A DNA stretch of 64,000 bases from contig JAGGNK010011003.1 of NCBI GenBank assembly GCA_017590115.1, positions 3,425,899 to 3,489,898 of the forward strand, given 5' to 3'. Each line of letters opens with the position of its first letter. Positions within the stretch are counted from its first letter, which is position 1. Position numbers and translations under genes: made by a program. Of this stretch, positions 33,281 through 46,414 are shown piece by piece. Below the pieces are notes generated by a model. That model was not told the DNA's origin. It saw nothing but the letters and a program-made list of their open reading frames with translations, and did not search any database. The stretch comes from Montifringilla adamsi. Lineage: Eukaryota > Chordata > Aves > Passeriformes > Passeridae.

Positions 33281-36200
33281 GGGAGATGTTTCATCAGAGC
33301 CTGATGCGTTTTCTCTCTTTCCGGGGGTGCTGCCAGTAAGGAGCGACATTATTCCTGGTGTACTGTAAGAAAAGTGTGCCTCTCAAAAGCCGAGCTGCTT
33401 TTCTGTTCAGCTGCTGCAATAAAATAAGTTTTTTGTGCATTTGGGGATAGATTCTTCAAAGCTGCTCCTGGGTACGAGCGAGGAGCAGAAGCATGGTGCA
33501 CAGCACTGCTGGGGTGTCCCTTCCCAGGGACAAACCACCTGCAAGGAAGGGGCACGCCAGTGACCACGGCTGGCTCGGCTCTGAACAGTCACAGCAGAAA
33601 GCAAGGCTTGTGTAAAGATGAGTCTCTGCTGCCTTTCTGATTCACTGTGTTTCTTTTTTGCCTCCAGAGAAACTTATTCCTCAGAGAGAAAATCTTCCTG
33701 TGAGCAGGGCAGCTGGATGGAAGGTCAGCACCGTCCCTTGGACACCTTGCCAGCCCCTGCTGCTCACGTGTGCTCCCGCTGGATGGGCTCCAGCTGCTGC
33801 TAGAGGTGCTGTAGTTCAGCATCCAAACCCCCACGTTCCTCCCTCGGAGCTGGGCTCCAGGTCAGAAGGAGCCTCATGTGGGAAGGATGAAATGTCAGGG
33901 GCTGAACTGTGGACCAGCTTATGCTGGGAGGTGGCAGCTGCCTGGGGAACAGACATCTCCCACCCCAGCCGAGGCAGAACCAAGGTTACAAAAGTACCTG
34001 AATAATGGCCAGGCTGTGTTTGGTTTTCACTAAGCACCATCCTCACCTGTCGGGGTGGTTAGGGCTTGGTTCCCTCACAGCCACCGGTCAATCCCACCCT
34101 CAGTGGTGCCACTGTCCCCTCCTCACCTCCTGGAGTGAGACCAGTTACCAACTGGCTGTGGCTCTGTCAAATCTGCCGCCAGGAGGGAAGGAGCCTCAAG
34201 CCCCAGGGCGTTCACTACCAAAAATCCCATGATCACAATGCTCACAGCTGCTGATTAAGGCAGCTTAGGCACAGAGACGTAACAAAACCCAGGGTTGACC
34301 TGGGCACATCTTCCTGGGGCTGCATGTGCAGGGACTTGAAAGAAAGCTCAGCTTTACTGCAAACCCATGGACTTTATCAGCCATTAAACTCAGCTCACTA
34401 ACATAAAAGATCTTGAGAGAGAAGAAGGGAGAGTATGTGATTGTTTCTTAAGAGGCTGAGAGAGATACTGGAACGCAGTTAAATAAAATACACTCAATTA
34501 AAGCTTAAATAAACCCAAACAAGCAAACGTTAATGGGAGCTATCTTGTATCTCAAATAAATCCTCTTAACTCAGCCCCACTTAAAAAAATATTATTTTCC
34601 CATTTGTGCCAAGTGTGTGGAGCTAGGGGACAATTGCAGGGAGGACCATGCTGGGGATCTGGGGCCTGGCAGTGCCAGGGTTGAGCTTCTGAATTTTTGC
34701 TATAAATATCTGTTCTAATCTATACACCTCAGTCAGGCAAGTGACTGCAAGCACGGAAAGGCCCCCTGCCTTCATCATCAGCCTTCCTCTGGCCCTGACC
34801 CTCTCCTCAAGCTTCTGGCCTCAATTCCACATTGCATCATCACCAGCCAGAACCTTCCAGAAACAAAAGAGATCAAAGGAGAGCTGAGGCTTTCCACAGT
34901 ACCAAAGCAGGCGTGCAGGCAGAGCTTTTCTATGCAGGCAATCATTTGGGTTAGGGGCTAGTTTGGGATGCTTGGAGCAGAAACCTCTCAGGGAAGGAGA
35001 TCCCTGGCCAGAGCGTGTGCATCCTTGCTGCCCTCTGGAGAGCCCTGCCTGTCACCAGCCCAGCCACACGTGCAGCACTCACTCCGTGCCTCCCTAAAGC
35101 AGCCAGCACAGCGTTTTTGTGGCGTTTGGAAAGGCGGGCGGTGCCACTCGGCAATCTTGGCCCCCTTTGTCTCACTCATCCTCTCAGCCTGCCACGGGCA
35201 GGCGATGGAGCAGCCCCGCTGCTGTGGGAGCAGGAACCATGAATTATCCCCCCCGTTTAAGTAGGAGGGAAGGAAGTCATTAGCGAATTCATTTGTCTAA
35301 CTTGTTCTTCTCAGAATCATCGCTCCGAGAGAGTAAAGTTCCTGATGCTGGTGCAAAGCTGCAGGCACTGGCTGGGGCTGGCTGCGCTGGCTGGGGCTGG
35401 CTGCTGTTGTGCAGACCTGTGTTTGGGGAGAAAAGTGGGTTTTTTTCCCTGCAATCGGGTCTGCACTTCACAAGTTGTCCATAACAGCCCCCGTGTGCTC
35501 ACCCACTGTGAGCTGGGCCAGGTGTGGGCACCCCAAGGGTGCTGTGAGCCACAGCAGGGGAACGCTGCCAGCTGCACTTCATCCACCGTGTTCTGAGGCA
35601 AAATCTGTTAATTTGCCTCTGAGTGGAGAGAAAGACACTGTCCCAGCTACACTTGCCAAGGAGGAGTGAAAATTGTCTCTTCAGTAGAAGTAGGTTGTCA
35701 TTACCCATTTTCCTTTTCAGACGGGAGAAGCAGAAGTGTTACTTGGAGCTTGTGAAGCACAGAGGAGTATAATGCAATTTCTGCCTCCTTGTAGTGTCGT
35801 CCTTTCGTTTTTCAGACCAGTGCTGACAGGGAATAGGATTCTGGAAAGCACCCCGGGGATTGTATGCACTGAGCAGCTCTCTTGAGACTTGCATTCCCCT
35901 CGGAAAGCATCCCCCACAGCCCCAAACTCCTCTAATGGTCTAAACCAGATTGTCTAGCAAGGCACAGCTCCAGGCTGGACCCACAGAAAGAGAATCACGA
36001 GGCAGGAGAGCAGGAGGGGTGGGCTGAGATGGGGAAAAGCTGGATGGGATTTTGTGAGTCCATTCTGCAAGCCCAGAAGAGTCACCCAAACCCCCAGAGC
36101 CTCCCACTGAGGGGTCTGCCTGCCTGGAGGCGTCAGCCAGCTTTGCTCACTTTTCCAGGGAGCTGTGCTGCCTCTGTCTCCAGAGTCCTTCCCCAAGTAG

Positions 36201-36340
36201 GGGAGGCAAAGCCCACCTCACATCCCCAGCCCCAGGAGCCCAGTGGTCTCAGACACTCTCAGGGAGGGAGGGAGGGAGCTGAAAATGAGCTGAGGTTCTT
36301 GTTAACAGAACCCTTGGGGCAAATCAGAGTGAAATGACAC
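33281..36340. other. Upstream flank of AJAP1; no gene seen
   Basis: No coding exon is recognisable on either strand. An AT-rich stretch lies at 34370-34620. A two-copy 19-bp repeat of CTGGCTGGGG type is at about 35367-35406. A GGGA run is at about 36260-36278. Confidence 0.55.
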
Positions 36341-36344
36341 TAAA

Positions 36345-36940
36345 TGACCTGTGTTTTTATGTGTATATGTGTATGAGAGGTTTATTTTAAAACAATTTGG
36401 TTGCAATGGAAAGGGGATATGAAGCTGTTTTGGTTATCATTAATAAAAATATAGCTATATAAAAGTAGAAAGTTATCACTTAAGAAAATGTATAAGGAAA
36501 AGAAAGAGAGAAAGAAGGGATAAAAGGAGATAGCAGGAAGACCTCAGCACCCAGGGATCCAGTGACAAGACTGGATTGTTGCAATTTAGATGCCTGTTGT
36601 TCAAAGTAATGGTGTCAGTCTTGATCTGTTGGGGGTGGGGAAAGCCCACAAATCCCAGAGTTCAGTGTGCTAATAAAGGCTCAGGTTCAGGTGGGAATGC
36701 CCAGGTACCTCCCCTGATGGAAGTTTTACACTGAGTGTTACAACACTGTGGATCTTGTGCAGTCCCCCAGTGCAAGGCCCCAGGAATAATTCTGCAGGGA
36801 GCTTGGGGGTCTTTGATGATTTATTACCCTTTTAAAAACATGAGAGCTGCTTCTCAAGCCCCCTCAGCAGGGATGAAACCCCTCAGGTCCATGTGTGAAT
36901 GTCCTGATTCCTTCCCTGGGGAGGCAGAGTTCTACACCTG
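36345..36940. mobile_element. Possible diverged LTR-type interspersed repeat
   Basis: The composition changes abruptly here. An AT-rich part (36360-36500) is followed by a stretch with ACAAATCCCAGAGTTCAGTG, CAGGTGGGAATGCCCAGG and AAGTTTTACACTG, which resembles repeated sequence I associate with songbird endogenous-retrovirus LTRs. No termini, target-site duplication or reading frame could be identified, and the name is not fixed. Confidence 0.3.
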
Positions 36941-37946
36941 AGCTGGTGCAAGGGAGGACACTGCCCTGATAAAAAAAGCATTATCCCACCTCATAGCATC
37001 TGCTTCTAAACAGCCTTTTCCTTTATCTGGCTCCAAACCCAGCTTGTTGCCAAACAAAATTGGTTTGGCGTGGTCACTGTGCAGTGGTGGGTGCTCACCC
37101 CCTCTGAACCTGGGCTGCTGATGCAAATCAGAAGTTTATCTACCAAACCCTTCCCTTCTTCCCTGTGGCTGTGGGCTGCAAACCTGGCACCTGATGCTTT
37201 GGGCATGGTGCATTGTTTGAGTCATTAACCTTCCACATCTCAGAGCTGCTCCCCAAAGCTCACATCCTCTGTAGTATTTGTCTGGCCAGGCTCCTCTCAT
37301 GCAGTTTCTTCCGTTTTCAAGCTAAACATCGCTAATCAGCTTCTTCAAGCTCCAACATATGTCCTATAAATATCCCTTGTGGAAGCAAAATCTGTCTCGT
37401 GTGTGTATGCAAGACAAAAGAAAAAATTAGAAAGCGTGAAGCCCTGACTTAGCAGCCCGGCAGCAGAACTGCGCTAAAGCCTCGGATCTTAATGAAGGCA
37501 GGGAACATGCCTGCCCCCTCCATACCCCTCCTCCTGCCCCAGAGTGAGCCAAAGCCCCCAAATCTCCATCCCTGACTGTCGGGGTTCTGAGGTTGAGATG
37601 ACCCTGAGGTGTTAGAAAGTCTCTTTTTCCCAGTACCTGACAGCCCCACAGCTTGCCCAGGTTCTGGTTGTCACCCTTAAGTGCCCACAGGACCCTTAGG
37701 GGCCACCCACAGGCTACTGAGGACTGGATGGGGATGGAGCTGGGGAATGCTTTGTCCTTGGAGCTGAGCAGGGAGCTCAGTGCTTCCTCTTCTTCTTGGT
37801 ATTCAGGAGCAGTCCTGAGCTTCTCCTACACCTCTTATTTCCAGCTCTGGCTTAAGAAATTTATGAGCCCTTGGTTGAGCTGAGGGAAGTGTGGGGATGC
37901 CACGATGCTCAGCATGGCTGTGTGTGGGGTGGGATGGGAACACAAT

Positions 37947-38250
37947 CCTCATGTGAGATACCTCCAGGTACAAGAATCCTGTGTGAGATATCTCCAGGCA
38001 CAAGAATCCTGAAGGAGGTCCAGGACATGCTCCTCATGTGAGATACCTCCAGGTACAAGAATCCTGTGTGAGATATCTCCAGGCACAAGAATCCTGAAGG
38101 AGGTCCAGGACATGCTCCTCATGTGAGATACCTCCAGGTACAAGAATCCTGTGTGAGATATCTCCAGGCACAAGAATCCTGAAGGAGGTCCAGGACATGC
38201 TCCTCATGTGAGATATCCCCAAGTACAAGAATCCTGAAGGCAGGTCCAGG
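37947..38250. repeat. 85-bp tandem repeat, three full units plus a partial
   Basis: The unit beginning CCTCATGTGAGATACCTCC recurs at 37947, 38032, 38117 and 38202, exactly 85 bp apart, and is nearly identical between copies. Each unit contains two related halves (GAGATACCTCCAGGTACAAG and GAGATATCTCCAGGCACAAG). Array homogeneity suggests recent expansion. Minus-strand open frames across it are repeat artefacts. Confidence 0.95.
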
Positions 38251-38296
38251 ACTGTGTTGATGAAACTGCTCTGGCTCTGCCACTCTTCCAGCATGG

Positions 38297-38345
38297 ATGA
38301 TAGGAGTGAGGGCTGATAGGAGTGAGGGCTGATAGGAGTGAGCTC
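38297..38345. repeat. 16-bp tandem repeat, three copies
   Basis: GATAGGAGTGAGGGCT is repeated three times directly, the last copy imperfect. It lies 50 bp beyond the 85-bp array. Confidence 0.9.
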
Positions 38346-41300
38346 AAATCAATCATCTGTCACTCACTGCCTTCCCTGGCCAGGCTGCAAAGCCCTGACT
38401 GAAGCAAGACCCTGAGGACAGATGAGTGAGCATCTTAATCACCTTCAGCACAGGCAGCAGGAATCCAGCTGCCCACCCTGAGCGTTGTCCTCAGGTACCT
38501 TTTGGTTTGATGGAGGCACAGGCAGTGCTGGATTCATCTCTGGCACATGGGCTGCAGAGCCAGGGCTGTCAGGCAGGGAACTGAGAGCCCAGGGAGGCCA
38601 AGCAGAGCCTGGAGAGCCCAGGAGGATGAGACAGGGGATGGAGAGACCAGGAGCACTGGCTAGGGTCAAAAGCAGATGCCTAAGAAACAGCACTTGGCAG
38701 AGCCTGGGAACGGTGCTTTCACCAGCAGGAGAGGTTCCTGCCTTTGTTACCTCTGCTGAGAAATCCTTGGCAGCATTAGAAGGGTGACACTGGCCTCGGC
38801 ATTGCCATGGTTTCCCCAGGTTTTTGCACTGAGGTGCTGCGAGCTGAAGCGAGGTGCTTTCCTTCACGGTGCCTGTCAGCTGGGAGACATTGACAACCCG
38901 GGGAAGTGAAGCTGAAGCAAAGGTCTCCTTGCCCTGTGAAGGAGATGAGCCCTCACAGGCTCCTCACAGGGAAGGAAAGCTAATCCCATCCTGGTGTGCT
39001 GCAGAGGGTGGAATAAAGAAACCTATTCTGCTTCCTAGGACCCTTTTCTGAGCTGAATTTTGGGGTTTCACCTCGATGGGGTGCACAGTACTCACAGGCT
39101 GAGCCCTGGCACTCCCATGCAAAGAGGTTTTTGTAAGAGCAGAGGTCTGACACTAAGCTTGGCTTATTTCCAACTCCAGCAGCAGTGTCCTCATCCTGCT
39201 TTCCTGTTTGATGAACTTTCCCAGCTCCCCATTGCTGGGAGGTGGCTCGGAGGGGGATGAAATTACAGCGCTGGGTTTCGTGAGCAGTGTGTGGCTCTCA
39301 AACCCCGCGAGCATCCCTGGCAGGGCTGTTACAGATTCCCTTTGCTTTGGCTGTATTTGTCTCATCAATCTCACTGATGTTGACAATTGGGCACGGTTTA
39401 ATTCTGCAAATCTGAGGAATGATCAGGCCAATTTTGTTCACATTTAAAGCATTTGTGTTCACATGCTGGAAAGCCTTTTTTCTTCCTTGCTCCTTGCCCA
39501 AGGCCCTTATTATCTGCTGGTGCTATTTATCAATGCACAGCAGGTATATTACAAGAAGGTCTCTTTCGTAAAGCAATACAAAATAATCATTCCTGTTCCT
39601 CGTCTGCTCAGCAAGAAAAGTGAGCCTGGCTCTCCTGCCTGTCAGCATTCCCGAGCCACAGCATTTTTATATTACTGCAGGAGAAGTGATTTAACTCAAT
39701 AAGCTTGCTCATAAATAGCAGTGGTTTGATGAAATAAAGGCAGCGTGTCAATGAACACGGTGTTCCCCTCCAGCTGAGTGGCTTTGCGTCCTGCCCTCTG
39801 TGTGGGACACTGCAGGACATCCCAGAGCCACAGAACTCAGCTCTTCTCCAGCTCTAAGCTGGCAGTGGGATGCACCTGGGACTGGGAAAACTTCTATCAA
39901 GCAGGAGATGTATTATTGGGGTAGAAAAGTTCAATTTTTGCTCCAGAAGCGCATGGAATGGAGGATCAGCCTTTAATAAAAACCCCTCCTCCTCCCCCTC
40001 CCACATACTGTGGCTCCCCATCCCCTCCCCAGTGCTGATTTGTCTGGGTTTAGCCGGTTTTATCCCATTTCTCTGACACAATTGCACTGGGTGCTGCCGT
40101 TTCACAGCAGAGACTGGAGCTGGCTGAGCCGGGCGCTTCTTCCTCTGGTGTGAAATTAAATCCCTGGTGAAGAGGCTGGGAATGCCTGCACACCTGGAAA
40201 GCACTGTGGAGAGCACAGTGGGAGCTGGGGAGCAGCAGATGATGTAGAGAGCACAGAATGCCAAACTGTGTGCCCTGGAACCGGGCTGGCTCCTCAGGAT
40301 GGGCTCTGTGGGAGCCCTGGGACAGCCAGAGCCCAAGCTCTGCCCTTGGAACATCAGGTTCTGCAGAGCAAAGGGGTGATTTAACATGCTGCCAGTCCTT
40401 GAGCACCAGGACCGTGTGTTTGTTTGGCTTTCTCCTCCCCCAGGGACTCAGGTGTAATATCACCTTCCCATTAATTTATATGAGAACATTTCCAAATAGT
40501 AAACTGCCAATAAATTAGTAATGCTGATCTATAAAAGGGAAAAAAATGGCCTGTTGTGAGTTTATAGCCCTGTGGAAAAGACATTAAACAGAGGCTTCCT
40601 AAGCATGAGCACTGGGAGGAGCTGAGGGGGAGAACTCTGGGCTGAGACCCGCCTGGACGTGTTTTGTCTGGCTGGTTTTTAAACCTGCTCCCTGCAGCAT
40701 CCCTTTGTGAGAGCCAGGCAGGGAAAAAAAGCACAAAAAGATTCCCATTGACCAATCCAAAAGTGATGAAAAATGAATGAAAAAATGATGCAGCCTGGAG
40801 AGAACAAACAAACTACCTGGAGCAAATAGTTTATTTTAAGATGCTAACAAATTTGCTCCAGAGGCCTGTGGAAAAAAAGTCCCATACCACACAGCCAACC
40901 TTTCCCTTATTTATAGAATAATTGTGGTGATTGATTAGCTGGGATCAGAACTATATTTACGGCATGGAAGTTTTCAGCAATATTTCAAGTAATTTACCTC
41001 CTCACACAACTCCCTGGCGCTGTCATCCCAGCTTCACTTTTTCTCCCTGTGAAGCCTGCTTGCTCCAGGATTTATGGCTTTGTTTGTGGGAAGAGAAGGT
41101 GTCTTGCTCCAGAGAACAACAGCAAAACAAGAGCTCAAGGGTAAAACCCTGCTGCTGCAGCTCCCAGCACCAGTGAGGGTGGCCCTGCCTGGCTGTCACA
41201 GCCAGGGGATGTCCCTTGGCGTGTCACTGTCCCCTGGCAGAAGGACAGAAGGACACGGCTTCTCCTCAGTCCCCTGCTGCTCTCCCCAGAGAGAGAGGTG

Positions 41301-41603
41301 TAAAACACCAAGGCACCAGGTGTTGCAGCAGCATCCTGACCATCCCACCAGGCTCCTGGGCTCCTTTGCCCCTACAGCCACGGGGCAGTGTGGGTGGAGA
41401 GGTGACAGCTCCACTGTCCCCACAACAGCCAGGGAAAACCTCTGCACGTCCTCCTGCCCTCATCCACCCAGGTCCTGCTGCTGGATGCACTCACTGGTTT
41501 CAATGCAGGGAGGAAGGAAACGCTCCCAGGAGAATAACAAATGAAATGAATTTGGGAGAAAAGCCTAAATATTAGGGCTATTCCACAAACAAAGCACTTA
41601 ATA

Positions 41604-41608
<5 letters not shown>

Positions 41609-41636
<28 letters not shown>

Positions 41637-41695
41637 GTTTTTTGGTTTGTTTTTTTTGTTTTTTTTTTTTTTTTTTTTTTTTTTTTTGGTTTTCT
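41609..41695. repeat. TG dinucleotide run followed by a long T tract
   Basis: About 14 TG units run into GGTTTTTTGG and then a T tract of roughly 27 bases broken by single Gs. It could be the reverse-complemented A tail of an old retroposed sequence, but no element body is recognisable beside it. Confidence 0.9.
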
Positions 41696-41891
41696 TTGTG
41701 CCACAGCTGCAGCTTTTCCATCTTTTTTTCCTTTTTTCCAGGTGAGCAGCAGTGAGGGGAGGGAAGCAGTGGGGAGGACAGGGCTGGGCAGGGGTCTCAG
41801 GTTCCCTGTGTTTGCCTCCAAAGGGATGCCCCACTTGCTCCTGGAGTCATTGCCAGAGGCTGTGAGGTGCTGGCCAGCATGGGCTGAGGCT

Positions 41892-41916
41892 GCAGACAGA
41901 CAGACAGACAGACAGA
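41892..41916. repeat. CAGA tetranucleotide microsatellite
   Basis: About six copies of CAGA. Likely polymorphic. Confidence 0.9.
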
Positions 41917-43990
41917 TGGGCAGGATCTGCTCACCAGCCTGGAGATGCCCATGGCGTTTCCTGCCTCCTCCCTGCTGCTTTCCACAGCCTCCAGCCTGAG
42001 CTGCACAGTTTTATTTAAGCCCTTCTCCACTCCTGCCTTGTCTCCATTTCTTTATCTCCCAATAAAAGTAAGCTGTTATTTCCCTTGTGTTCCAACTGCC
42101 CTCATTCATCCCCTGGTACCCGCGGGGCCAGCAGCCAGACACTGTGCCAGCACTTGAATACTGAGGGGAAAAAAAAGACATCCTACAGGCCCTTAGAAGT
42201 GAGGGAAGCTCGATGCTGCTGGAAATAGAAGCTGCTGCAGCCAAGGTCCTGCTGCAAACCAAGTGATCCCCATGAGGTGATGTTTGCTTCCCTGCACGGC
42301 CCCAGGGCTGGTTTATGGCACAAAGATCCCGTCCTGTCCTGCTGCTGGGCTCCTCTGGGCCTTTCTCCCACTCAGAACCTGCCATGACCTGTCTAGGGAG
42401 GTTTAATGATGCTTTTAAAAGGTCTTTCACCACCTGAAATGCTGGATTTGCTGCAAAGCTGGGATCTCAAACTTCATAAAAGGGGATTAAGCCATCCCCC
42501 AGCAGCTCAGCCACCACCAGGCAAGGTCAGCTCCTTCCTTCTGAGGGCAAGGAGGCAAGAGGCAATTAGCTATTGTTAATTGGCTGCTGAGCCCCTCTCC
42601 TGCCCCTTGAAAACCTGCTGTGGGGTTTTACTTTGCACCTCCTTAGAGGAACATGAATTTTGTGTGCCAGGGACCAGACACAGAGGCTGACACTTATCAG
42701 CATTAGTGACCCAGGAGCAGGAGCAGCTCCATTATGGTTTGGGAATTGGATGTACCTGGGAGCAGCCAGAATATCACTTGGCTCATTTGTTAACACAACA
42801 TCTATAAAGAGAAACCTCAAGCCAGCCTGTTCTCAGGGCCCCAGAAGACAGAAAGAAGGATGGCCCTCGTCCCAGCAGCATTTGTTTTCATTAAGAGGGT
42901 GGAAGGGCCTTGATGGGACCAGGGAGTTTGATTGTCAGGTGACCTTGTTGGCTCTGGAAAAGTTGGAAGCTTTCAAACTGGAATTAGCAAACCAGCTTGA
43001 AAAGAAATAAAAAACCATTTTTTTTTTGAAAAGAAATAAAACCCAACCTAAGTCTACACTTCCACCTGCCTCAGTATGTGTCCAAACTCTGGCTTTCCCC
43101 AAAGCCCACCCACAGAAGAAGTGTTGGTGTTGTGGGAAAAAGGCCTTGGCAGACCAGGGAACTCTTGGAAGTCCTTGCACAGCTGGAGACCTGGACACTG
43201 GAATTTCCTTCATAAAGGGGCAACCAAAGGAGAGAAATGTTTAATTCCTTAGGCTTCTCTGTTTTGTGTTTGGTCTCAAGGCATGGAAATTAAAGGAATT
43301 TGCTCACTAAAATGATTTGGAAATTTATGGTTTTTTATATGACGCTTTCCCACAGCATTTCCTTGACATCCATCTTTCCATCTGCTTTTCCCAGAAGCAG
43401 ACCCTTCCCCATCTCTTCCTGGACTCACACATTTTTCCCCAGCCCTAAACCACCCAGAAACGTTTGTGGCACAGATGCCAGCCCTGCAAAGGGAGCTGCT
43501 GGATGCTCCTGCTCCTTGGCAGGCTGATGGGCACTCCTCAGGAGCTGTTTGGGATCCGAGTGTCCATCCCTGGCTGGTGGCAGGAGCAGCCTGAGGAGGG
43601 GGGTGGGTGCTGGGGGTGGGTGCAGCAGAGCCTGGCCTTGCTGCCAGCCCACTGCTAGTGTTTGTCCAAAACTTCTTGGCAGTGAAGTTCAAGTTTTTTA
43701 AATCCTTTTTCAGAACAGGTGAAGCAGCCCTTTTGCCTCCTTGCTGTCATTCTCTTCCCTGATGCCTTCAAGGTCGTGGCTCCTGTCCCCCTGTCCCCAT
43801 TAGACCTGTCTAATTATGACTCCAAGCTTAAGTGCTCTTTGACTAGTCCGGCTTATCCATCCATGCTTGCTCTGCCGTGGCTCCTAATCTCTACCTCAAG
43901 TGGCTCCTGGAGGAGCCTGGAATGCCCTGCTGTGGTGGCAGGCAGGATCCTCATCCAGGCAGGAGACAGGGAGCAGGGAGAAGCTTTTCT

Positions 43991-44055
43991 TAGAACCAGA
44001 GAAACATTTAAGTTGGAAAAGACCTCTTAGGATCATTGAATCTATCCAGTTTTGC
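43991..44055 (-). mobile_element. Short CR1 3' end fragment
   Basis: On the plus strand the sequence AAGTTGGAAAAGACCTCTTAG followed by GATCATTGAATCTATCCA matches the reverse complement of a CR1 3' end of the subfamily with ATCGAGTCCAACC. Only about 65 bp are recognisable. Confidence 0.65.
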
Positions 44056-46414
44056 TCTGGCTGAGAGGATGGGCACGGTGCAGAGGGATGAGTAACCTCC
44101 AAAGGCTCTGCATGCTGGGCATGGGGTGATGGGGGCACAGAGCCTGCTGCTTGTCCTCTCCCTGTATCTCTGGGACACTTTCTTCCTTCCCTCTGTGGGA
44201 AAATCACTGAGAAACATTCCCTTTTCCCCATTTCTTTGGGTCCAGGCTGCAGCATCCCCTGAGCATCCTTTTACAGCGGCTGCTCCTCCTGCTCTGGCTC
44301 CTGTGGGATCCATCCCTTTGTCACAGGCACCAGCAGTCCATGAAAGTGGCCCTGGGCTGCTCAGAGCCCTGTCCTTCCTCACAGCAGCTCCAGGGCTGCG
44401 CACAGCGAGAGAAAAGGTGCCTCACTGGAGGCTCTGCCATCTCGTCCCTCTGATGCTGGAGATTGTTTTGATAAGCTCCTTGTTTCCCAGGCACAGAGCA
44501 CAGAAGTATTTTTTCTTGCACTGAGCAGACAAGATGTTGAAATGTTTTTTCCTGTGATAACTGAAAGTGGAAGGAATCCTGCCTGCGATTCTTGTCAAGC
44601 CGAGGGATCTCTTTGTAGTTCAGTGAATCATTTCATCCCCAATGTTAATTTAAAAGCAAACAAACAGAGCTGAATGCATTTGATAGTAGAATTATTTCCA
44701 GTACATTTCAGGTTTTGTTGCTGTGTGTTGTAAAACACAACGGCACAGAGCGCCGTGTGGTGGAATCAGGGGACTGGAGGCTGGGCTGTGCCCCACTGCA
44801 CCCCACTGAGCCCCTCTGCACCCCAGTGTTCCCCACTAAATCCCGCTGCACCCTCGTCATGCCCGTGCTGGGAGAGCAGAGCACCCACAGCATGCTAGGA
44901 GCATCCCAGGTGCATCCTCTGGGAAAGGCTCTCACCCCTGGCACAGCCACAACAGCAAACCAGGAGTTAAAAAACTCCCCTTGAAAACAGGAGCTGCAAA
45001 ACATCAGCCTCGTTCCACCTCAAAAGAGCAAGAATGAATCGGAAAAGGGCAAAGAGCGTGAAAGGCTGAATTGTAATAAAAACGGTGTTTAAATGTGCCA
45101 CCGAGAATTAATCGCTCCTTTCTTTGGAGCTTCCCCTCTGAGGGCTATTCCTAGGAATTTGTGGGAGGAAGCAGGAACAAGGAATCAGTTTTATTTTGCA
45201 TGTAGGCTATATCAGGTGTGGAACTGCCCTGGTTTAGAGGCACATGATTGCAGAGGGGCAGCCGGGGTGCTCAGCCACTGCCTGGGGGCTCTCGGAGGGG
45301 ACAGGCAGTCCTGGAGGGCAATTTTGGCTCTCCTGGGGGCTGGTGGCCTCAGTGACTCCCTGGCAGTGATGGAGGCTTCCCCACCTGGCAGGGCCCAGGT
45401 CAGAAGTGCCCCAGCAGTGGGAGAGCAGGAGGTGGCTGCTGTGCCAGCCCAGCACGGTGGGGACCCGGCTGCCCTGCAGGCTCAGTGACTGCCTGGAACC
45501 GGGAATGCTCATCCCTGTGAGTCAAGGACCGGCGATAACGCTTCCCAGCCAGAGGCAAAGTGCTCCATCTGCTCCGTGCATCCCCGGAGGAGTCAGTGGT
45601 GGCTTTTTTAGTGGTGATTTTTTGGCTGCCTGGAGGAGCAGAGAAGCCCCGTGGTGCCACGCTGGGTCCCAGCCAGCCCCTGGCAGAGCTGCAGGGTGGA
45701 CAGTGAGGCGGGCAACAGCAGAGAGCCCAGGCACATGATACTTTTCTTGCTCCCCATCACTTCACCTCCTCTTCCCACTCTGCTCCCTGAGTTTTCCACT
45801 GGCCACCGGCTCTGTGTGGCAGTGACACACCCGGGATTAGTGGGAGGATCAGCACCAGCAGATCTTTGTCACCAAACCCTCGCTCCCTGCAAGCCCAGGG
45901 AGCCTCACCTTTTCAGACACACAAAATCAATGCTGTCCTACATCCCAAAACCTTTAAACATCAGACAGGCAATTTGTCTTTGCTGATGGTGGCTGAGCAT
46001 TGAAAGGAGCCCGGCCAGATTAAATAAACCAGCAACAGCAATTTGAGGTCATTTTCATCATATTAATGGGTTTCCTGCCTATGGTAGAAAGGGAGTCAAG
46101 GAGATGGGCTTGGATCAGCTCCACAATGGCATTGCTTTTCTGTTGAGAAGCTGGTTTTGGTGATCATTGCAACAGACTGGGAGTGATGGGAGAAGAGTCA
46201 GCGATGGGTCTGGGCACACACAGCATGGCTGGGTCCTGCCAGGGGTGGCACAGCTGGGTGGGGACATGGTGTGACCTCTGTGGGCTGCTCTTCTCCTCTG
46301 CCAAGGAGCCAATGGGAGGAGAAGCATTTGACACTTGTCTTTTTTCCCCTCTTATAATCAAGAAGTAAACAGAGTCAGAGCTTTACGAGTCTGTCTGAGG
46401 GTTTCAGTGCCAAC
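44056..46414. other. Intergenic DNA between CR1 fragments; no gene seen
   Basis: A short C-rich repeat (GCACCCCACTGAGCCCC type, 44795-44855) is present. Otherwise I see no coding, RNA or mobile-element signal. Confidence 0.5.

Larger units (their letters stand above)
36941..43990. other. Upstream intergenic DNA; tandem repeats only
   Basis: I see no gene here. The segment contains the 85-bp array, a 16-bp triplet repeat, a TG/T-rich tract and a CAGA microsatellite, listed separately. AT-rich islands (39330-39480 and 40460-40560) sit in otherwise moderate-GC sequence. Confidence 0.5.

Noticed and set aside
31930..33339. 469-codon plus-strand open frame across the CpG island
   Set aside because: It is made of Pro/Ala/Arg/Gly/Ser with no domain, lies antisense to AJAP1 exon 1, and is expected by chance where GC is very high and stops are rare.
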